Shown here one piece after another: positions 33,985-41,981 of a stretch of 64,000 nt of DNA. Position numbers and translations under genes: made by a program. Origin of the DNA: a bacterium (lineage in GTDB: Bacteria > UBA10199 > 2-02-FULL-44-16 > JAAZCA01); assembly GCA_021810905.1 (NCBI GenBank), contig JAJZQH010000004.1, forward strand, positions 124,001 to 188,000, given 5' to 3'. The notes beneath the pieces were generated by a model, which did not search any database, was not told the DNA's origin, and saw only the letters and a list, made by a program, of their open reading frames with translations. Within the stretch, counting starts at the first letter, position 1; each line of letters opens with the position of its first letter.

Positions 33985-34917
33985 ATGACAGCGGCCTCTC
34001 TTAAATGTCGTGAACCAGTTCCGGACGCGTGTCGCTTCTTGGTTCTTGGGACCGCGCAGCTCGGTATGGTCTATGGTGTTGCCAATAGGATGGGCCGACC
34101 GGACGCTGTGCTTTCTTCAGAAATAGTCCAGGCTGCTTGGGAAGGCGGGATTCGGGAATTCGATACTGCGCAGGCGTATGGCGATAGTGAGGCAGTCCTG
34201 GGAAAATCGCTTCGAAAGTTCGGTATTGAACATGAGGCGAAAATCATCAGTAAACTCCATCCGGAGATCGATCACACGAATCAAATGGCGGTTGTTGCGG
34301 CAGTACAAAATAGTCTTGAACGTCTCGGTATTCCGCAACTTTCATGTCTTATGATACACCGGGAGGAACATCTTCGGTGCCTCGACCAGGGCCTTCAGGA
34401 AATTCTCCTAAATCTGGTCCAGGAGAGTATGACGGGATGCGTCGGCGCTTCGGTATATGCGCCTCATCGCGCCTTGGAAGTGATCAAGTCTTCTGCCTTT
34501 CAGGCGGTCCAGGTGCCTGCGAACGTCATGGATCGCGGTATGGAGAGAGCTGGGGTTTTTGAAGAGGCAAAAAAATTTGGGAAGAAGATCTACATTCGGA
34601 GCGTTTTTCTTCAGGGACTTCTGCTTATGCCTCTGGAGGAACTCTCCGAAGTTATGGCCTTTGCGCGGCCAGCCCTTGAATTGTTTGTGGAACTTGCGCG
34701 AGAGTGTGGCTTGACGACGCAACAGGCGGCTATCGGATACGTCCGCAGTAGGCACGATGGCGCCCGCGCAGTTATAGGAGCGGAGTCGCCCGAACAGGTA
34801 CGTGCAAATTGCGAAACATGGGCGGCTGACGTTCCGGAGGCATTGTTGATAAAAGCGGATGAGTTGTTCGGCGAAGTTGAGGAGCGTGTGATCAATCCGC
34901 GTCTTTGGCCGTCATAA
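33985..34917 (+). CDS. Aldo/keto reductase family protein
   Basis: 310 residues. Leu-Gly-Thr-Ala-Gln-Leu-Gly-Met-Val-Tyr-Gly opening, Glu-Phe-Asp-Thr-Ala-Gln-Ala-Tyr-Gly (catalytic Asp and Tyr), Ser-Lys-Leu-His (Lys) and a late Val-Ile-Gly-Ala-Glu cofactor region. Genes of this type occur in many pseudaminic and legionaminic acid loci; the reaction is not established. NADPH-dependent reduction of a keto sugar is an inference. Confidence 0.85.
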   Translation: MTAASLKCREPVPDACRFLVLGTAQLGMVYGVANRMGRPDAVLSSEIVQAAWEGGIREFDTAQAYGDSEAVLGKSLRKFGIEHEAKIISKLHPEIDHTNQMAVVAAVQNSLERLGIPQLSCLMIHREEHLRCLDQGLQEILLNLVQESMTGCVGASVYAPHRALEVIKSSAFQAVQVPANVMDRGMERAGVFEEAKKFGKKIYIRSVFLQGLLLMPLEELSEVMAFARPALELFVELARECGLTTQQAAIGYVRSRHDGARAVIGAESPEQVRANCETWAADVPEALLIKADELFGEVEERVINPRLWPS

Positions 34918-34957
34918 ACGATAAATGGAGTTCGCGATCGATGATGGAAAGGAAACC

Positions 34958-37036
34958 ATGAAGATTATCGGGATACTGCAGGCTCGAATTTCGTCAAGCC
35001 GTCTCCCAGGCAAGGTTCTGAAGCCGATTCTCGGGCGCCCGATGCTCGAACGCCAACTTGAGCGCCTTGCGAGGGTCACACGCATCGACAAACTCATCGT
35101 TGCGACTAGCGATGACAAAAGCGATGATGCTTTGGCGGCGCTCTGTCAGTCCCTCGGCATAACTGCGTTTCGGGGAAGCCTCGACGATGTGTTGGACCGA
35201 TTTTACCGCGCTGCCCTCATGCACGATCCCGTGCACGTGGTCCGATTGACCGGCGACTGTCCGCTCTGCGATCCGAAGCTCATAGATGAGATGATCCAGT
35301 TCTACCTCGAAGGCAACTTTGATTACCTGAGCAACGCCTTGGAGCCCACTTATCCGGATGGACTCGATGTCGAGATCTTTCGATTTTCGGCGCTGAAGAC
35401 GGCATGGAAAGAGGCTGGTCTCGTGTCGGAGCGCGAACACGTGACGCCTTTCCTCTACAAACACCGCGAAAAGTTCAATGTGGGTTCGTACAAAGGGAAG
35501 ATCGATCTTTCGCGGTTTCGCTGGACGGTCGATGAAGCCGAGGATCTTGAGCTCGTTCAAAAAATCTATGAGACGCTTTATCCGAGAAATCCAGCCTTCA
35601 CGACCGCGGACATATTGTCCCTTTTGGAGGAAAAATCGGAATGGAACACCTTCAATATGAAGTTCGAACGCAATGAAGGTTATAAAAAATCAGTTAGGGA
35701 AGATAGTATGACAGCTTGTACGACAATGGAGCGGTCTATGTCCGTACAGGCACGAGCGAGGAGTCGCATTCCCGGAATGACGCAGCTCCTTTCGAAGAGG
35801 CCGGACCAGTTCTCGCTCGGCGTGTGGCCGGGTTATTTCAGCAGGGCAAAGGGAGCTGAAGTGTGGGATCTGGACGACAACCGGTATTTGGATATGAGCA
35901 TCGGAGGGATTGGTGCGAACGTGCTTGGTTATGCGGATCCCGATGTCGATGCAGCCGTGATGAGTGCTGTTCGCTCTGGCAATAGCTCGTCTCTTAACTG
36001 TCCCGAAGATGTCGAGCTGGCCGAATTGCTCTGCGAAATCCATCCTTGGGCCGACAAGGTGCGCTATGCGAGGACGGGCGGCGAATCGATGACGGTTGCC
36101 GTGCGGATCGCAAGGGCGCATACTGGGCGTGATAAGGTGGCTTTTTGCGGATATCATGGTTGGCATGACTGGTATCTTGCAGCGAACGTCGGTTCGGAGA
36201 ACGCGCTGGGAGAACATTTGCTCGCAGGGCTTGACCCCGCCGGTGTTCCGAAATGCCTTGCCGGGACTTCGCTGCCATTTAGGTACAACAGAATCGACGA
36301 ACTAGAAAAAATCGTTTCGGCGCACGGCCTGGAACTCGCTGCGATAGTTATGGAGCCGATACGCAACGATCCGCCATTGCCCGGTTTTCTGGAGTCTGTC
36401 AGGGCGATCGCGTCAGAGATTGGTGCTGTCTTCATCATTGATGAAATTTCCGCGGGCTTCCGCATGAATACGGGCGGTGCGCATCTGATGCTCGGAGTGA
36501 GTCCGGACATTGCGGTGTTTTCGAAGGCGCTGGGAAACGGTTATCCGATAGGCGCCATCATCGGCCGTGCCGCCGTCATGGATTCGGCGCAAAGCACCTT
36601 TATCAGCAGCACATACTGGACGGAGCGTATTGGGCCTGCAGCGGCGATTGCGACGATTCGGAAACACATGGCAGTCGATGCCGGGAAACATCTCATGAAA
36701 GTAGGCAGCTCGATTCAGGAAGGGTGGAAACGCCTTGCGGCAAAACAGGGATTACCTATACACGTCGGAGGCATTCCGCCGCTGAGCCATTATTCATTCG
36801 ATGGAACGGATGGAACTGTTTTTAAAGCCCTCTTTGTACAGATGATGCTTGAACGCGGATTTCTTGCTTCGACGAGCTTTTATTCAATGTATACGCATAC
36901 AGAAGACCATGTACAGCGATACCTTCAGGCGGTTGATGAGGTGTTTGGCGAGATTGTTAAGGCGAAAGAGACCAAGTCCGTGGGCCGTCTCCTCAGAGGG
37001 CAACCCGCATCGTCGGGATTCAAAAGGCTCATATAG
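34958..37036 (+). CDS. Fusion: PseF/SpsF-like cytidylyltransferase + class III (GSA-type) aminotransferase
   Basis: 692 residues. Residues 1 to about 240: nucleotidyltransferase with Leu-Gln-Ala-Arg-Ile-Ser-Ser-Ser-Arg-Leu-Pro-Gly-Lys-Val and Arg-Leu-Thr-Gly-Asp-Cys-Pro-Leu, the SpsF/PseF family. Residues about 255-692: glutamate-1-semialdehyde-aminotransferase-like domain with Met-Glu-Pro-Ile near 468, Asp-Glu-Ile-Ser and PLP lysine K523 (Phe-Ser-Lys-Ala-Leu-Gly-Asn-Gly). The linker is Met-rich and carries an in-frame ATG at 35708 preceded by AGGGA, so a separate aminotransferase might also be made. CTP:Pse transfer is predicted for the first domain; the second is likely to aminate or isomerise a sugar of the same locus. 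ATG 34958 follows AAAGGA; 34925 is an alternative. Confidence 0.88.
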   Translation: MKIIGILQARISSSRLPGKVLKPILGRPMLERQLERLARVTRIDKLIVATSDDKSDDALAALCQSLGITAFRGSLDDVLDRFYRAALMHDPVHVVRLTGDCPLCDPKLIDEMIQFYLEGNFDYLSNALEPTYPDGLDVEIFRFSALKTAWKEAGLVSEREHVTPFLYKHREKFNVGSYKGKIDLSRFRWTVDEAEDLELVQKIYETLYPRNPAFTTADILSLLEEKSEWNTFNMKFERNEGYKKSVREDSMTACTTMERSMSVQARARSRIPGMTQLLSKRPDQFSLGVWPGYFSRAKGAEVWDLDDNRYLDMSIGGIGANVLGYADPDVDAAVMSAVRSGNSSSLNCPEDVELAELLCEIHPWADKVRYARTGGESMTVAVRIARAHTGRDKVAFCGYHGWHDWYLAANVGSENALGEHLLAGLDPAGVPKCLAGTSLPFRYNRIDELEKIVSAHGLELAAIVMEPIRNDPPLPGFLESVRAIASEIGAVFIIDEISAGFRMNTGGAHLMLGVSPDIAVFSKALGNGYPIGAIIGRAAVMDSAQSTFISSTYWTERIGPAAAIATIRKHMAVDAGKHLMKVGSSIQEGWKRLAAKQGLPIHVGGIPPLSHYSFDGTDGTVFKALFVQMMLERGFLASTSFYSMYTHTEDHVQRYLQAVDEVFGEIVKAKETKSVGRLLRGQPASSGFKRLI

Positions 37037-38535
37037 TGAATCTTCTTGTCAGGGCTGATTCGAACTCTGAAATTGGAACGGGACATGTAATGCGGTGCCT
37101 CGCCATTGCCCAGCGATGGGTTGGCGTTGGGGGAAGAGCATTCCTTTTTACTGCGGCGGTGTCGGAGGACCTGCGGAGGAGATATGTAGCGGAGGGGGTC
37201 GATGTCCTGATCATGCCGGCGCTGAACGCCGATCATGACGATGCGGCAAGAACTGCCGAGATGGCCTCCCTAGTGAATGCGAGCTGGGTTGTCGTCGATG
37301 GGTACCAGTTTGGTTCGGAATATCAGGAGAGGATGCGGGCGCATGGATGCAGTCTTCTGTTTATTGATGATTATGGACACGCACGACAGTATTTTGCGGA
37401 CATAGTTGTAAATCAAAATATATCGGCTAATGAACTGATTTATGAGAGACGGTCCGCCGAAACTCGTCTGCTCATCGGTTCGAAATACGTTCTCCTGCGA
37501 AAGGAGTTTAGACGTTGGGACTCGTGGAAAAGAGCGTTTCCGGAGATTGCCCGTAAAATCCTCATCACGATGGGCGGAGGCGATCCGTTAAATGTGACCG
37601 AAAAGGTCGTTAGTGCTCTGAAACAACTTCGGGTATCCCTCGTAGAAGTGAGAGTGATAGTAGGGCACTGCAACCAGCATCGCTCCACGATCGAACGATC
37701 GCTGGCGTCTTCGCAGTTTGCAGGCGAATTGTGCTCCGACGTCGCCGCTATGCCGGAGCTGATGGCATGGGCCGATCTGGCAATGACCGCCGGTGGCAGC
37801 ACTACTTTGGAAACCGCCTTCATGGGGCTTCCAACTATTGCTATAGTTACGGCAGAGAATCAGAGACAGGTTGCCGACTGTATGCATGCAAAAGGGACGT
37901 TGGTGAATCTAGGTTGGCATGAAACGGTATCAATGCAGGATATTGCCTCGGCTCTCTCCTCGGTCATCGATAACCGAAAACTTCGCGCCGATATGTCAGC
38001 AAAAGGCAGGGCCCTTGTGGATGGTTTGGGAACGCATCGCGTTGTGTCGGAGATGATGGGGTCGGCGTTGACTCTCCGGAATATTGAGGCGACAGACGCG
38101 GATTTCCTGTTCCTCTGGGCCAACGATTCCGATGTTCGCAAGGCATCGTTCAACTCAAATCCGATAAATCCGGAGGAACATCGAAAATGGTTTTGTTCGA
38201 AGCTGCGTGATTCGGAGTGTCTTTTCTTTATAGCGCACGAACCCGCGGGAAAGCCCGTAGGACAGGTACGATTTGATTGCAGCGACGGCGTTGCGGAGGT
38301 CGACGTTAGCGTTGCACGTGAGTATAGAAGAAAAGGATTCGGATGTGCGATAGTCAGCAACGGAATTAAACGTCTCCAGAAATTTCGAAAAATCGGGTGT
38401 GTGCGTGCATATGTGAAGATAGACAACGAAAGATCTATAAAGACATTTTTGCAAGCCGGATTCGTCAACAAGGGAACGGCTCGGATGTATGGTTGCGAAG
38501 CGGTACGGATGGAATGGAGAGCGGATGACCGATAG
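37036..38535 (+). CDS. Fusion: PseG UDP-sugar hydrolase + PseH-like GNAT acetyltransferase
   Basis: 499 residues. Residues 1 to about 330 match PseG, the hydrolase releasing UDP from UDP-2,4-diacetamido-2,4,6-trideoxy-L-altrose: Arg-Ala-Asp-Ser-Asn, Gly-Thr-Gly-His17-Val-Met-Arg (catalytic His), Asp-Gly-Tyr-Gln and a GT28-like Thr-Ala-Gly-Gly-Ser-Thr-Thr-Leu-Glu. Residues about 336-495 form a GNAT domain (Leu-Arg-Asn-Ile-Glu start, Arg-Glu-Tyr-Arg-Arg-Lys-Gly-Phe-Gly acetyl-CoA site), expected to do the PseH C4 N-acetylation. GTG start overlapping the previous TAG. Confidence 0.92.
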   Translation: MNLLVRADSNSEIGTGHVMRCLAIAQRWVGVGGRAFLFTAAVSEDLRRRYVAEGVDVLIMPALNADHDDAARTAEMASLVNASWVVVDGYQFGSEYQERMRAHGCSLLFIDDYGHARQYFADIVVNQNISANELIYERRSAETRLLIGSKYVLLRKEFRRWDSWKRAFPEIARKILITMGGGDPLNVTEKVVSALKQLRVSLVEVRVIVGHCNQHRSTIERSLASSQFAGELCSDVAAMPELMAWADLAMTAGGSTTLETAFMGLPTIAIVTAENQRQVADCMHAKGTLVNLGWHETVSMQDIASALSSVIDNRKLRADMSAKGRALVDGLGTHRVVSEMMGSALTLRNIEATDADFLFLWANDSDVRKASFNSNPINPEEHRKWFCSKLRDSECLFFIAHEPAGKPVGQVRFDCSDGVAEVDVSVAREYRRKGFGCAIVSNGIKRLQKFRKIGCVRAYVKIDNERSIKTFLQAGFVNKGTARMYGCEAVRMEWRADDR

Positions 38536-39232
38536 CAAACCTGGACGAAGATATATTGTCGCCGGGTGCAGGCCATGGAATCGTGCCGTGTTTGAGTCCG
38601 CGATAGCCCATTATCCCGGTGAGTGGAGTTTCGTCAGCGAGAAGGAGGAGTTGAGCGCGTCGAACGTAAGACGGGTCGACCCTCGCTATATATTTTTTCT
38701 GCACTGGTCGTGGTTGGTGCCCGACGAAGTTGTGAATAATTATGAATGTGTTTGCTTTCATATGACTGATCTTCCGTATGGGAGGGGCGGCAGCCCTCTG
38801 CAGAATTTAATAATCAGGGGACACGCGGAAACGAAATTGACGGCCTTTCGGATGGTTCCCGAACTTGATGCGGGTCCCATCTATTGTAAGGAATCAATGT
38901 CGCTCAAGGGGTCGGCGGGCGAAATCTATCGACGTGCTTCTGAGCTTTCTGCCGGGATGATCAAAAAAATCCTTCAGGAGGAGCCGGTGCCCATCCCGCA
39001 ACAGGGAGAAATAGTGGAATTCAAGCGGCGCCGACCGGACGAAAGTCGCATTGAACGTCCGGAATCGACTATGGCGCTCCACGATTTTATACGGATGCTG
39101 GACGCGGAAGGATATCCAAGGGCGTATCTGGTGCACGCGGGATTGCGGTTCGAATTTTCGAATTCCAGGCTTGTGAATGGCAAGGTCGAAGCTGATGTGA
39201 CGATTCAAACTTCAGATGAGGACACTTTATGA
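38525..39232 (+). CDS. Formyltransferase-family protein (PseJ-like candidate)
   Basis: 235 residues, formyl-tetrahydrofolate-dependent formyltransferase fold. Phe-His-Met-Thr-Asp-Leu-Pro-Tyr-Gly-Arg-Gly-Gly-Ser-Pro-Leu contains the catalytic His, and Glu-Leu-Asp-Ala-Gly-Pro-Ile-Tyr the Asp; the usual Asn two residues before the His is Cys here, which seems normal for this sugar-associated subgroup. Formyltransferases in Pse loci can put an N-formyl group on pseudaminic acid. It overlaps the GNAT fusion gene by 11 bp and the next gene by 4 bp. Confidence 0.8.
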   Translation: MTDSKPGRRYIVAGCRPWNRAVFESAIAHYPGEWSFVSEKEELSASNVRRVDPRYIFFLHWSWLVPDEVVNNYECVCFHMTDLPYGRGGSPLQNLIIRGHAETKLTAFRMVPELDAGPIYCKESMSLKGSAGEIYRRASELSAGMIKKILQEEPVPIPQQGEIVEFKRRRPDESRIERPESTMALHDFIRMLDAEGYPRAYLVHAGLRFEFSNSRLVNGKVEADVTIQTSDEDTL

Positions 39233-39909
39233 CGACGCTTGTTATTGCGGCTCATCCAGACGACGAGGTTCTCGGCTGCGCTGGCACAATCGCGAAACTG
39301 ACTGGCGAAGGCGAGGCCGTGCACGTTGCAATTCTCGGGGAAGGCCTCACGGCGCGTTATGGCAACCGATCCGACGCTGACAAGACGGCGCTCGGCTTTC
39401 TTGCTGAGACGAGCAAGAGAGTGGCAGGTCGTCTGGGCGTGAAAGAAGTTGTGCATTATTCGCTTCCTGATAATCGATTTGATTCGGTGCCTTTGCTCGA
39501 TGTGATCAAGATAGTAGAGGAACTTGTGGATAGATTGAAACCTTGCCGCGTATTTACCCACCATGGCGGCGATTTGAATATCGATCACTCGATCACCTTC
39601 CGCGCCACTGTTACAGCGCTGCGTCCGTTCAATGGATCCCCCGTGAAATCGATTTACATGTATGAGGTCCCATCGTCCACGGATTGGGCATTTGGCAAGG
39701 TAGCGCGCGGTTTCTCACCGAACGCCTTCGTCGATGTGAGCGGAACCCTCGAAGCTAAGCTGGAGGCCATGCGAATGTATGAGACGGAAATGAGGGTTTT
39801 TCCACATCCCAGATCCGAAGAAGCCCTGCGTGCAACGGCGATCCGGTGGGGAAGCGTGGCTGGACTTAACGCCGCCGAGGCCTTTGAGATCTTTCGGGAG
39901 ATTCTGTGA
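39229..39909 (+). CDS. PIG-L/LmbE-family deacetylase
   Basis: 226 residues. Zinc-site motif Ala-Ala-His-Pro-Asp-Asp-Glu (7-13) and second His cluster Thr-His-His-Gly-Gly-Asp-Leu-Asn-Ile-Asp-His. Hydrolyses N-acetyl groups of sugars. Located directly between the formyltransferase and PseI, so it could expose an amine that is then formylated. Substrate not proven. Confidence 0.9.
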   Translation: MTTLVIAAHPDDEVLGCAGTIAKLTGEGEAVHVAILGEGLTARYGNRSDADKTALGFLAETSKRVAGRLGVKEVVHYSLPDNRFDSVPLLDVIKIVEELVDRLKPCRVFTHHGGDLNIDHSITFRATVTALRPFNGSPVKSIYMYEVPSSTDWAFGKVARGFSPNAFVDVSGTLEAKLEAMRMYETEMRVFPHPRSEEALRATAIRWGSVAGLNAAEAFEIFREIL

Positions 39910-40982
39910 AGATGATAATGCCAGAGCATGGATGCGTCAGGATAAATGACAGGTGCATCGGCGCAGGCTGTCCCGTCTATATTATCGCGGAGCTTTCGGC
40001 AAATCATAATAATGATTTCGATCGAGCCGTAAGAATCATTCATGCCGCAAAAACTGCGGGGGCTGATGCTGTTAAACTTCAAACCTATACCGCGGATACG
40101 ATGACGATCGATTGCGATAAAGAATATTTTCGAATCGGAAAAGGAACCGTTTGGGAAGGGAGAGATCTCTACGAGCTCTATGCCGAGGCCTGTATGCCCT
40201 GGGAATGGCAGCCCAAACTCAAGGCTGTCGCGAACGCGCTTGGCATGGATTGTTTTTCTACGCCCTTCGATGAGTCTTCAGTTGACTATCTTGAGAGTAT
40301 GGATGTCCCTGCGTATAAGATCGCATCGTTTGAACTCGTTGATATTCCACTCATACGCAGAGTTGCTGAGACTGGAAGACCGATGATTATGTCGACCGGT
40401 ATGGCGAGCCGGCAAGAAATCGAGGAGGCGGTAAGCACTGCCAGGATGTGCTCATGTAATCAGATCGCCCTGCTGAAATGCACAAGCGGTTATCCGGCCC
40501 TTCCCGAGGAGATGAATCTTCGAACGATCCAGTATATGGCGGAGACATATTGTGCTCCCGTTGGATTATCGGATCACAGTATGACGACGGCGATTTCCGT
40601 GGCGGCGGTGGCACTCGGGGCATGCATTATTGAGAAACATCTGACGTTGTCCAGATCGGACAAGGGACCAGACTCCCACTTTTCGCTCGAACCCGACGAA
40701 TTTAAAGCCATGGTTGATGCGGTGCGAACCGCTGAGAAGGCATTGGGAATTATCAGCTATGCGGCGGGCGAGAAGGAATCGGAAAGCAGGGTATTCCGGC
40801 GTTCTCTCTTTGTCGTAAAAGACATCAAGGCCGGGGAGGTGTTCACTCGCGATAATATACGCGCGATTCGGCCGGGGTATGGTCTACATACACGGCATTT
40901 GGGCGCCGTTCTCGGGCAAAAAGCGAGCCGTGATATAGAACGTGGCACGCCGTTTTCTTTGGACCTTGTCCGGATGCCATAA
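39906..40982 (+). CDS. pseI: Pseudaminic acid synthase (NeuB family)
   Basis: Condenses the 6-deoxy-AltdiNAc sugar with PEP. 358 residues. TIM-barrel NeuB domain with Ile-Ala-Glu-Leu-Ser-Ala-Asn-His, Lys-Leu-Gln-Thr-Tyr, Lys-Ile-Ala-Ser-Phe-Glu (Ser-Phe-Glu is the PseI version), Lys-Cys-Thr-Ser-Gly-Tyr-Pro and Gly-Leu-Ser-Asp-His, followed by a C-terminal SAF domain from about 295. Completes PseB, C, G, H and I in one gene run. GTG 39906 (ATG 39912 alternative) overlaps the previous stop. Confidence 0.93.
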   Translation: MKMIMPEHGCVRINDRCIGAGCPVYIIAELSANHNNDFDRAVRIIHAAKTAGADAVKLQTYTADTMTIDCDKEYFRIGKGTVWEGRDLYELYAEACMPWEWQPKLKAVANALGMDCFSTPFDESSVDYLESMDVPAYKIASFELVDIPLIRRVAETGRPMIMSTGMASRQEIEEAVSTARMCSCNQIALLKCTSGYPALPEEMNLRTIQYMAETYCAPVGLSDHSMTTAISVAAVALGACIIEKHLTLSRSDKGPDSHFSLEPDEFKAMVDAVRTAEKALGIISYAAGEKESESRVFRRSLFVVKDIKAGEVFTRDNIRAIRPGYGLHTRHLGAVLGQKASRDIERGTPFSLDLVRMP

Positions 40983-40993
40983 TAGGGAGGCGC

Positions 40994-41968
40994 ATGAAGC
41001 AAAATATGAAGCAACTCGTTGTCAATGATCCCTATCAGTTGAATTTCGCAAGGGCCGGGAAGGAATATGCCCGTTATCGAGAGTTGTGGGCATTGGCCGG
41101 ACAAAAAAAATACAGTGGAAGAGTCCCCCTGCATTTGGATTTCGATACCGTGGACGCATGTAACCTTCGCTGTTCTATCTGTCATGAACGTGGTCGGGTT
41201 CGCACCGGTACGAAGATGCCGCTTCAAATGGCTATGGAGGCGATCAGCCAGGGGGCGGGACGGGGACTTTATTCAGTCAATATCGGCGGCGTAGGCGAAC
41301 CGTATCTCCAGAAGCAAGCTCTTTATGAACTTGCTTCTTTTTCGGTAAAAAAGGGAATGTTGGATATCTTTGTGCACACAAATTTTCTTTTGCTCAAAGA
41401 TGATGATATCCATGCGACCATGGAATGCGGAATTACTTGCCTTTGTATTTCCGTAGATGCGATTACGCCTGAGACATACAAGAAGATCCGGGGTGGTGAT
41501 TTTGAAGCCGTGATGGAAAACGTCAGGAGGTTGAATGAGTACAAGAAACGGCGCTCGTTGCATTTTCCACTTGTGAGAGTCTCTGCCGTTCCCTGTGACG
41601 AAAACAACTATGAGCTCCCGCGTTTCTTTGATTATTGGGCTCCATATGCGGACGTGGTCGAGATACAGAGCTACAGATATGACAAGTCGCATGAAAACAA
41701 GCGGATGGTCGCTACTCATCCGGTTACAACATGTTCGTCGCCTTGGATGCGGCTGATGTATTGGCCTAACGGGGATGTCACTGCCTGTTGTTGCAAGGAT
41801 GGGCTCGGCAGGGATATTATTCTGGGCAACGTTTTGACGGAGAAAAAAGCGCTGGATGACTACTGGAACGGCCCCACCCTCAGCGGGATTCGTGAAGCCA
41901 TTTCGGACAACAATTGGGATGCTATTCCGTCGTGCAAGTCGTGTCTTTCCCGGACATTCAGCTATTAA
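40994..41968 (+). CDS. Radical SAM protein with SPASM-like C-terminus
   Basis: 324 residues. [4Fe-4S] motif C56-x3-C60-x2-C63 (Ala-Cys-Asn-Leu-Arg-Cys-Ser-Ile-Cys), a glycine-rich strand Gly-Gly-Val-Gly-Glu-Pro, and a C-terminal cysteine cluster (Thr-Cys-Ser-Ser, Ala-Cys-Cys-Cys, Cys-Lys-Ser-Cys) as in SPASM/twitch enzymes. Radical SAM enzymes of this type in O-antigen loci may epimerise, oxidise or dehydrate sugars. Reaction unknown. No B12 domain. Confidence 0.88.
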   Translation: MKQNMKQLVVNDPYQLNFARAGKEYARYRELWALAGQKKYSGRVPLHLDFDTVDACNLRCSICHERGRVRTGTKMPLQMAMEAISQGAGRGLYSVNIGGVGEPYLQKQALYELASFSVKKGMLDIFVHTNFLLLKDDDIHATMECGITCLCISVDAITPETYKKIRGGDFEAVMENVRRLNEYKKRRSLHFPLVRVSAVPCDENNYELPRFFDYWAPYADVVEIQSYRYDKSHENKRMVATHPVTTCSSPWMRLMYWPNGDVTACCCKDGLGRDIILGNVLTEKKALDDYWNGPTLSGIREAISDNNWDAIPSCKSCLSRTFSY

Positions 41969-41981
41969 GAGGGTAGCGGGC

